From the NCBI GenBank assembly GCA_020637395.1, contig JACJWA010000001.1:806001-870000 (forward strand): a DNA stretch of 64,000 nucleotides, written 5' to 3'. Numbering within the stretch: position 1 is the stretch's first letter; each line of letters starts with the position of its first letter. Shown piece by piece: positions 58,865 to 64,000 of this stretch. The position numbers and the translations under genes are program-made. The notes below the pieces were generated by a model. It was not told the origin of the DNA and did not search any database. It was given only the letters and a program-made list of their open reading frames with translations. This DNA comes from Calditrichota bacterium (lineage in GTDB: Bacteria > Electryoneota > RPQS01).

Positions 58865-59301
58865 TGGGTCTGGATCGTCTTTCACCCGCACCGGGTTCCA
58901 CGCAAACTAAGAAGCGTCTTGGCCGCGGTCCGGGGTCCGGCACCGGCGGTACAGCAGGACGCGGCGAAAAGGGCTACTACTCGCGTTCCGGCTCCGTGCA
59001 TCAGCGCGGTTTTGAAGGTGGTCAGATGCCTTTGTATCGCCGTCTGCCGAAACGCGGTTTTACGAATGTTTGGGCCGAAGGCAATGAGGTTGTCAATCTG
59101 CGTGACCTCAAGAAACTTGCCGATACGACTGTCACTCCCGAAACTTTGAAGGCCGCAGGTCTGATTCGCTACAGCGATTCTGCCGTTAAGATCCTGGGAA
59201 TGGGTGATGCGGACCGTGCCTACGAAGTCTCGCTGTGCACCGTGTCCGAATCGGCCGGCAAGAAGATCGCCGCCGCAGGTGGAAAAGTGGTTTCCGCCTG
59301 A
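58864..59301 (+). CDS. rplO: 50S ribosomal protein L15
   Basis: 145 residues (MGLDRLSPAPGSTQTKKRLGRG, GTAGRGEKGYYSRSGS, GQMPLYRRLPKRGF). Its stop overlaps the secY start. Confidence 0.97.
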   Translation: MGLDRLSPAPGSTQTKKRLGRGPGSGTGGTAGRGEKGYYSRSGSVHQRGFEGGQMPLYRRLPKRGFTNVWAEGNEVVNLRDLKKLADTTVTPETLKAAGLIRYSDSAVKILGMGDADRAYEVSLCTVSESAGKKIAAAGGKVVSA

Positions 59302-60629
59302 TGTTAGATCGTTTCGCGAATATCTTCAAAATCCCTGAGCTGCGTGACCGCATTCTGTTCACGCTGCTCATCTTGTTCGTGTACCGTCTCGGCGGGCACG
59401 TTCCGCTGGCAGGTATCAATGCCAGCGCCCTGGGTGAATTCATGGATCAGAACCGCACCACGCTGTTCGGACTCTATGATATGTTCGTCGGCGGCGCGTT
59501 TGAACGTGCTACGATTTTCGCCCTGGGCATCATGCCCTATATCTCGGCCTCGATTATCTTCCAGCTGATGGGCTCGGTTGTTCCCTACTTCCAGAAGCTG
59601 CAAAAGGAAGGCGAAGAAGGCCGCAAGAAGATCACCCAACTCACCCGCTACGGCACGGTCATTCTGTCCGCGCTGCAGGCCGGTGGTGTGTCGGTCTTCT
59701 TGACTCGTTTGGTGGCTCCGTCGGGAGCGGCTGTCGTGCCAGATCCCGGTCTGGGCTTCAACATGCTGACCATGATCACGCTGGCCGCTGGAACCACATT
59801 CATCATGTGGTTGGGTGAGCAGATCACCGAACGCGGAATCGGAAACGGCATCTCTTTGATCATCATGGTCGGTATCATCAATACCTTGCCGCAGGCGATC
59901 ATTGAAGAGTACCAGATGGTGATGACGGGAACCCGTCACATTGTCATGGAAGCCGTGTTCCTTGTTCTGCTGTTTGTGATCACCGCGTCGGTCGTTCTCT
60001 TGACTCAAGGCGTTCGCAAAATTCCGGTTCAGTATGCGAAGCGCAATGTGGGACGCAAGCAGTACGGCGGCGTCTCGACTCACATTCCGCTGCGTGTCAA
60101 TTCCGCCGGCGTGATGCCGATCATCTTTGCGCAGTCCATCATGTTCATTCCGTCCTCCGTGGCCGCGTTTCTGCCGGAAGGCGGTTTTCGTGACTACTTG
60201 ATGGAAGCATTCGGTGTGCAGAGCTTCGTGTACATGACACTGACGTTCCTTCTGATCGTGTTCTTTACGTATTTCTACACCGCGATCATTCTGAACCCCG
60301 TGGACCTTGCCGACAACATGAAGAAGAACGGCGGTTTTATTCCCGGTATTCGACCCGGGAAGCAAACATCCGATTTTATTGACAACATTTTGTCCAAGGT
60401 CACGCTTCCCGGCGCGATCTTCCTGGGCATTATCGCGATGCTGCCGACGATCTTCATCCGGCAGTTCGGAGTCTCTTATAATGTCGCGCAATTCTTCGGC
60501 GGCACCGGTCTGTTGATTATCGTCGGTGTTGCTCTGGATACGCTGCAGCAAATCGAATCACACCTTGTGATGCGGCACTATGACGGTCTGATGAAGTCCG
60601 GCCGAATTCGGGGCCGCCGCAGAATGTAA
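59301..60629 (+). CDS. secY: protein translocase subunit SecY
   Basis: 442 residues with ten membrane helices and the conserved LGIMPYISASIIFQLM, VPYFQKLQKEGEEGRKKI, GEQITERGIGNGISLIIM and GGTGLLIIVGVALDTLQQIES segments. Forms the export channel with SecE from the same supercluster. ATG 59301 shares one base with the rplO stop; an upstream frame to 59235 inside rplO is rejected. Confidence 0.98.
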   Translation: MLDRFANIFKIPELRDRILFTLLILFVYRLGGHVPLAGINASALGEFMDQNRTTLFGLYDMFVGGAFERATIFALGIMPYISASIIFQLMGSVVPYFQKLQKEGEEGRKKITQLTRYGTVILSALQAGGVSVFLTRLVAPSGAAVVPDPGLGFNMLTMITLAAGTTFIMWLGEQITERGIGNGISLIIMVGIINTLPQAIIEEYQMVMTGTRHIVMEAVFLVLLFVITASVVLLTQGVRKIPVQYAKRNVGRKQYGGVSTHIPLRVNSAGVMPIIFAQSIMFIPSSVAAFLPEGGFRDYLMEAFGVQSFVYMTLTFLLIVFFTYFYTAIILNPVDLADNMKKNGGFIPGIRPGKQTSDFIDNILSKVTLPGAIFLGIIAMLPTIFIRQFGVSYNVAQFFGGTGLLIIVGVALDTLQQIESHLVMRHYDGLMKSGRIRGRRRM

Positions 60630-60635
60630 GCTCCT

Positions 60636-61322
60636 GTGAGTCCCGGCCTTTCCGTACACCGCTATTCGATTATCCTGCTGGGCGCTGTGGGAGTGGGAAA
60701 AGGTACGCAAGCCAAGAAGCTTGTTGAGACTCTGAAGATTCCGCAGATCAGCACCGGAGACATTCTCCGTGCCGAGATTGCCGCCGGTTCGGACTTGGGC
60801 AGTCAGGTGAAGGGAATCATGGAGCGCGGAGAGCTCGTATCAGACGACATTCTGATTGATTTGGTGCGGAGTAGACTGGATAAGCCGGATACCGCGCGTG
60901 GAGCGATCTTTGACGGTTTTCCGCGCACGATTCCGCAAGCTGACGCCCTCGAGAAACTTCTGCTTGAAGTCGGATTGCCGGCGCCGATTGTCGTGACGAT
61001 TGATGTGCCGGACCAAGAGATCATTGAAAGACTTGCGTCGCGCAGAACCTGTCTGAGTTGCGGAATGACTTTAAGTCTCGCACTGGACAAAGACGCTGTT
61101 CAGTCGCATAAGTGCCCTGATGGCAAGACGCCGAATGTCGTGCAGCGCGAAGACGATCGCCCTGAAACTGTTGAAAACCGGCTCAAGGTCTATCGCGAAA
61201 AGACTGCTCCTTTGCTGGAGTACTATCGCCGCAGACGTTCGCTTCGCACGGTCTCGGGAACAGGAACCACCAACGAAGTTTACGCTCGAATCGCCATCGA
61301 GCTTGACAGCGGTACGGAATGA
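60636..61322 (+). CDS. adk: adenylate kinase
   Basis: 228 residues; ATP + AMP to 2 ADP. The P-loop is GAVGVGKGTQA (consensus GAPGAGKGTQ, with Val in two positions). DGFPRTIPQA and a LID with Cys residues (RTCLSCG, later HKCPDGKTP) suggest a zinc site with an incomplete fourth ligand. GTG 60636. The stop region overlaps map by four bases. Confidence 0.95.
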   Translation: MSPGLSVHRYSIILLGAVGVGKGTQAKKLVETLKIPQISTGDILRAEIAAGSDLGSQVKGIMERGELVSDDILIDLVRSRLDKPDTARGAIFDGFPRTIPQADALEKLLLEVGLPAPIVVTIDVPDQEIIERLASRRTCLSCGMTLSLALDKDAVQSHKCPDGKTPNVVQREDDRPETVENRLKVYREKTAPLLEYYRRRRSLRTVSGTGTTNEVYARIAIELDSGTE

Positions 61323-62077
61323 TTCATATCAAGTCTGATGCGGAACTCCGCATGATGCGCAAGGCCGGAAAAATTTTGGCCAGTGCGTTTGAAGCGGCGG
61401 AGCCGCTCATGAGTGCCGGGACCAACGCGGATGACGTGGACCGTATCGTCGAAGAGACGATTCGTTCACAAGGCGCGATTCCAGCGTTTAAGAATCATCC
61501 CAACGCCGACGGCGATCGTTTTCCGTATTCTGTTTGTTTTTCGATCAATGAAGAAGTCGTGCACGGAATGCCGCGCGGGCGGAAGATCGAAAACGGCCAG
61601 ATCATCGGTCTGGATATCGGCGTGATCTATGAAGGTTGGTATTCCGACAGCGCCAGAAGCTATGCCATCGGCGAAGTCGGTGCGAGGGGACAGGAACTTG
61701 TGCGTGTGACGCGCGAGTGTTTGGACTTGGCGATTGCCGAGGCCAAAGCAGGTGCGAGACTCTCCAATATCGGACATGCGGTACAGACGCACGCGGAGAA
61801 GCATGGCTTCTCGGTGATCCGGGAGTTAGTCGGGCACGGAATCGGCAAGAACCTGTGGGAAGACCCGCAAGTCCCCAACTACGGCGCCCCCGGCAAGGGA
61901 CCCGTCCTGCGCAAGAACATGGTGATCGCAATCGAACCGATGATTGCAATCGGCGGTCCGGAAGTGGACATGATTGGTGAGTGGGACGTGCTGACGAGGG
62001 ATCGCAAACCCGCTGCGCATTTCGAACACACCATCGTCATCACCGACGGCGACGCCGAAATATTGACGAAGTTATAG
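61319..62077 (+). CDS. map: type I methionine aminopeptidase
   Basis: 252 residues; removes N-terminal Met from new proteins. The five metal ligands lie in GLDIGVIYEGWYSDSARSY (two Asp), LVGHGIGKNLWEDP (His), IAIEPMI (Glu) and the final FEHTIVIT (Glu). Overlaps adk by ATGA. Its stop is 14 bases before the infA AUU. Confidence 0.97.
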   Translation: MIHIKSDAELRMMRKAGKILASAFEAAEPLMSAGTNADDVDRIVEETIRSQGAIPAFKNHPNADGDRFPYSVCFSINEEVVHGMPRGRKIENGQIIGLDIGVIYEGWYSDSARSYAIGEVGARGQELVRVTRECLDLAIAEAKAGARLSNIGHAVQTHAEKHGFSVIRELVGHGIGKNLWEDPQVPNYGAPGKGPVLRKNMVIAIEPMIAIGGPEVDMIGEWDVLTRDRKPAAHFEHTIVITDGDAEILTKL

Positions 62078-62080
62078 AAC

Positions 62081-62085
62081 AGAGG
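62081..62085 (+). promoter_or_regulatory. Shine-Dalgarno sequence positioning the infA AUU start
   Basis: AGAGG at 62081-62085 lies six bases before ATT 62092, an ideal spacing. No ATG, GTG or TTG is near this distance in the infA frame. Confidence 0.7.
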
Positions 62086-62091
62086 TTTCGT

Positions 62092-62310
62092 ATTTCTAAA
62101 GAGCAATCCATTAAGGTTGACGGTGTGATCGAAGAGTGTTTGCCAAATGCCACGTTCCGCGTGGTTCTGGAGAACGGGCACAAAGTACTCTGTCACATTT
62201 CAGGCAAGATGCGGATGCATTTCATCAAAATCTTGCCCGGCGATAAGGTCAGCGTGGAATTGTCTCCTTATGATCTTAGTCGAGGTCGAATTACGTACCG
62301 TTACAAGTAG
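62092..62310 (+). CDS. infA: translation initiation factor IF-1, apparently with AUU start
   Basis: 72 residues from the proposed start, exactly the usual IF-1 length. The OB-fold sequence is intact (LPNATFRVVLENGHKVLCHISG, then KMRMHFIKILPGDKVSVELSPYD and RGRITYRYK). The codon aligning with Met1 of other IF-1 proteins is ATT (ATT TCT AAA GAG, read as Met-Ser-Lys-Glu), preceded at the right distance by AGAGG. Upstream in frame the only standard start is GTG 61981 inside map, which would add 37 odd, Arg/His-rich residues. A GTG at residue 12 would delete the first strand. So AUU initiation is the best reading. It occludes the A site with IF2/IF3 during initiation. Confidence 0.85.
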   Translation: MSKEQSIKVDGVIEECLPNATFRVVLENGHKVLCHISGKMRMHFIKILPGDKVSVELSPYDLSRGRITYRYK

Positions 62311-62385
62311 CCGCGACTGTCGCGGCGGCCCACCGGATTCGGGTGAATCATTGCCCGGCCTCCGGAAACTTCAGGACAGATTCAC

Positions 62386-62502
62386 ATGAAAGTCCGTACG
62401 TCCGTCAAGAAAATCTGTGAGCACTGCAAGATCGTCCGCCGCCGCGGCCGTGTCTATGTCGTATGCTCCCGTATTAAGAAACACAAGCAGCGCCAGGGCT
62501 AA
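62386..62502 (+). CDS. rpmJ: 50S ribosomal protein L36
   Basis: 38 residues: MKVRTSVKKICEHCKIVRRR, with the zinc ligands CxxC, then VCSRIKKHKQRQG (Cys and His). This is the usual C+ form. Between infA and rpsM as in most bacteria. Confidence 0.96.
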   Translation: MKVRTSVKKICEHCKIVRRRGRVYVVCSRIKKHKQRQG

Positions 62503-62532
62503 TCGCCCGCGCCTTAACCCCGGAAGTCGTTC

Positions 62533-62904
62533 ATGGCTCGTTTTGCAGGTGTTGACGTCCCGCGTGAAAAACGCATCGAAATCGCGCTGACCTATGTCTT
62601 TGGCATCGGACGCCCGACCGCGCAGCGCATTCTCACCCAGTGCAATGTGGATTGGAACAAGCGCACGCATCAGTTGAATGATGATGAACTCGCCGCGATT
62701 CGCGCGGTCATCGCCGAACTGAAGCTTGAAGGTCCGTTGCGCTCCGAAATGCAGATGAACATCAAGCGGTTGATGGACGTGGGCTGTTACCGCGGCCTGC
62801 GCCACCGTAAAGGTCTGCCCGTACGCGGTCAGAATACGAAGAACAATTCCCGGACGCGCAAGGGCCGCAAGAAAAACTTGATGGTCAAGAAGAAGGGCAA
62901 ATAG
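62533..62904 (+). CDS. rpsM: 30S ribosomal protein S13
   Basis: 123 residues (MARFAGVDVPREKRIEIALTY, GIGRPTAQRIL, RHRKGLPVRGQNTKNNSRTRKG). Contacts the P-site tRNA and L5. Confidence 0.98.
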   Translation: MARFAGVDVPREKRIEIALTYVFGIGRPTAQRILTQCNVDWNKRTHQLNDDELAAIRAVIAELKLEGPLRSEMQMNIKRLMDVGCYRGLRHRKGLPVRGQNTKNNSRTRKGRKKNLMVKKKGK

Positions 62905-62950
62905 GCCCCCTCACCTTAGTCTTATTTGGTTTCGTTACGGAGCATAAAGC

Positions 62951-63340
62951 TTGGCTACATCGAAGAAGAAGGGTAAGCGTAAGAAAGAACGTGTCGAAGA
63001 CACGGGCGTTGTGCACGTCAAGTCTTCGTTCAACAACACGCTGATTACGGTTACCGACAATTACGGCAATACAATCTCCTGGGCATCGGCGGGCAAAATG
63101 GGCTTGCGCGGTTCGCGTAAGAACACGCCGTTTGCGGCCCAGCTGGCCACCGACAACGCGGTGAAAGCCGCCATGGCGCTTGGCCTGAAAAAAGTTTCCG
63201 TCGAAGTGCGCGGCCCCGGCGGCGGACGAGACGGTGCAGTTCGCGCCATCGCGGCGTCCGGCCTTTCGATCACGACCATTCGTGACGTTACGCCGCTGCC
63301 GCATAACGGCTGCCGTCCGCCCAAGCGCCGTCGTGTGTAG
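62951..63340 (+). CDS. rpsK: 30S ribosomal protein S11
   Basis: 129 residues (TGVVHVKSSFNNTLITVTD, GLRGSRKNTPFAAQLA, RDVTPLPHNGCRPPKRRRV). The TTG at 62951 is the only start that gives the Lys-rich MATSKKKGKRKK N-terminus. Confidence 0.97.
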   Translation: MATSKKKGKRKKERVEDTGVVHVKSSFNNTLITVTDNYGNTISWASAGKMGLRGSRKNTPFAAQLATDNAVKAAMALGLKKVSVEVRGPGGGRDGAVRAIAASGLSITTIRDVTPLPHNGCRPPKRRRV

Positions 63341-63386
63341 CGCTCATCATAGAGTTTCATTTTCAACCTTAAAGACGTTTTAACCT

Positions 63387-64000
63387 ATGGCAAGAAATCG
63401 CGGTCCCACGGATAAAATCTGTCGCCGCGTTGGCGCGCAGCTGTACCTCAAGGGTCAGCGTGTGCGCAACGGTAAGTCCGCCTTCGACAAGAAAGGCTAT
63501 CCTCCCGGCATGCACGGCCGCAACCGCCGCGCGAAAGTCTCGGAGTACGGTCGTCAGCTCCTCGAAAAGCAGAAGATCCGCGAGTCGTATGGTCTGCTTG
63601 AGAGACAGTTCCACCGTTTCTTCAGCGTCGCGCAGCGTCAGAAGGGCGTCACCGGCGAGAATCTGATGGGCATGCTCGAGAGCAGACTCGACAACGTGAT
63701 CTATCGTCTTGGCTTTGCCGCGACTCGTCGTCAGGCGCGCCAGCTGGTTGTCCACGCGCATTTTCTGGTGAACGGCAAGAAGGTCAACATCCCCTCATAC
63801 ATCCTCAAGGCAAACGATCGCATCAAGGTGCGTGAACGCTCCCGTAAGATGGAAGTGATTCACTCCGCGATGCAGCTCGCGGCGCACGGCAAGATCATGC
63901 CGAATCTGGAAGTCGATCGCGCGAAAATGGAAGGTCTCTTCCTGGGGCCGCCCGCGCGCAACGACATCCCGTTCGAAGCCAACGAACAGTTGGTTGTCGA
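63387..64000 (+). CDS. rpsD: 30S ribosomal protein S4 (3' end outside window)
   Basis: At least 204 residues from ATG 63387: MARNRGPTDKICRRVG, the loop GYPPGMHGRNRRAKVSEYG, and the S4 RNA-binding fold (MLESRLDNVIYRLGFAATRRQARQ). The N-terminal four-cysteine zinc knuckle is absent (only one Cys), so this is a zinc-free S4. The gene runs off the window before its stop. Confidence 0.96.
   Translation, partial: MARNRGPTDKICRRVGAQLYLKGQRVRNGKSAFDKKGYPPGMHGRNRRAKVSEYGRQLLEKQKIRESYGLLERQFHRFFSVAQRQKGVTGENLMGMLESRLDNVIYRLGFAATRRQARQLVVHAHFLVNGKKVNIPSYILKANDRIKVRERSRKMEVIHSAMQLAAHGKIMPNLEVDRAKMEGLFLGPPARNDIPFEANEQLVV

Noticed and set aside
59304..60551. 415-residue open frame antisense to secY
   Set aside because: His/Asp/Arg-rich composition of a shadow frame; secY on the other strand is unambiguous.
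61981..62091. GTG start for infA inside map
   Set aside because: Would add 37 Arg/His-rich residues to a protein whose conserved length is 72; AUU at 62092 with AGAGG fits better.

Overview
The window is a moderately GC-rich, gene-dense bacterial chromosome segment. Two large secreted proteins end in the FlgD-like/Por-type sorting module (an YPNPFNSS motif, then a YDVLGR motif). That module is typical of the Fibrobacteres-Chlorobi-Bacteroidetes (FCB) superphylum and allied candidate phyla. Together with the tRNA-tuf arrangement and the RpoB rifampicin-region sequence, it suggests an uncultured Gram-negative FCB-type lineage. Species or phylum cannot be fixed from sequence reading alone. No CRISPR array, prophage, insertion sequence or rRNA gene was seen.

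Bases 1-12,100 hold housekeeping and envelope genes in short, separately terminated units: rlmN (minus strand), a MoxR ATPase with a DUF58 protein, a cytidylate kinase-like protein, a Cys-rich lipoprotein, asnA, a secreted beta-helix protein, a small Xre-type regulator, a small orphan protein, and folC-mutM. Long perfect hairpins end most units. Bases 12,090-28,500 are the accessory, envelope-oriented part. They hold a secreted M4/M36-like metalloprotease with an outer-membrane barrel protein, a large SMC/Rad50-like ATPase with a central membrane hairpin, a ClC transporter, a histidine-kinase-like protein without a recognisable ATP-binding domain, an inositol-phosphatase family enzyme, and a four-gene minus-strand unit (sugar-nucleotide epimerase, secreted alpha-helical protein with sorting domain, MFS/UMF1 transporter, FN3-like secreted protein). 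Bases 28,600-32,200 are purF-pgsA-cysS, read from an almost perfect sigma70-type promoter that appears to give a leaderless purF mRNA.

Bases 32,280-64,000 are one long translation/transcription supercluster. It contains tRNA-Thr, Tyr, Gly and Thr, then tuf, tRNA-Trp, secE, a methyltransferase, nusG, rplKAJL, rpoBC, rpsL-rpsG-fusA, the S10 and spc blocks, and secY-adk-map-infA-rpmJ-rpsM-rpsK-rpsD, where the window stops. Tandem terminators after rpoC and a consensus promoter before rpsL divide it into at least two transcription blocks.

The most unusual points are: infA apparently starting at an AUU codon behind a Shine-Dalgarno sequence; a methyltransferase gene between secE and nusG; a perfect 16-bp palindrome over the -10 box of the rpsL promoter; a 70-bp palindromic repeat in the nusG-rplK gap; a leaderless purF; the SMC-like ATPase with a membrane hairpin; and a homologous about 200-residue module shared by two otherwise unrelated secreted proteins.
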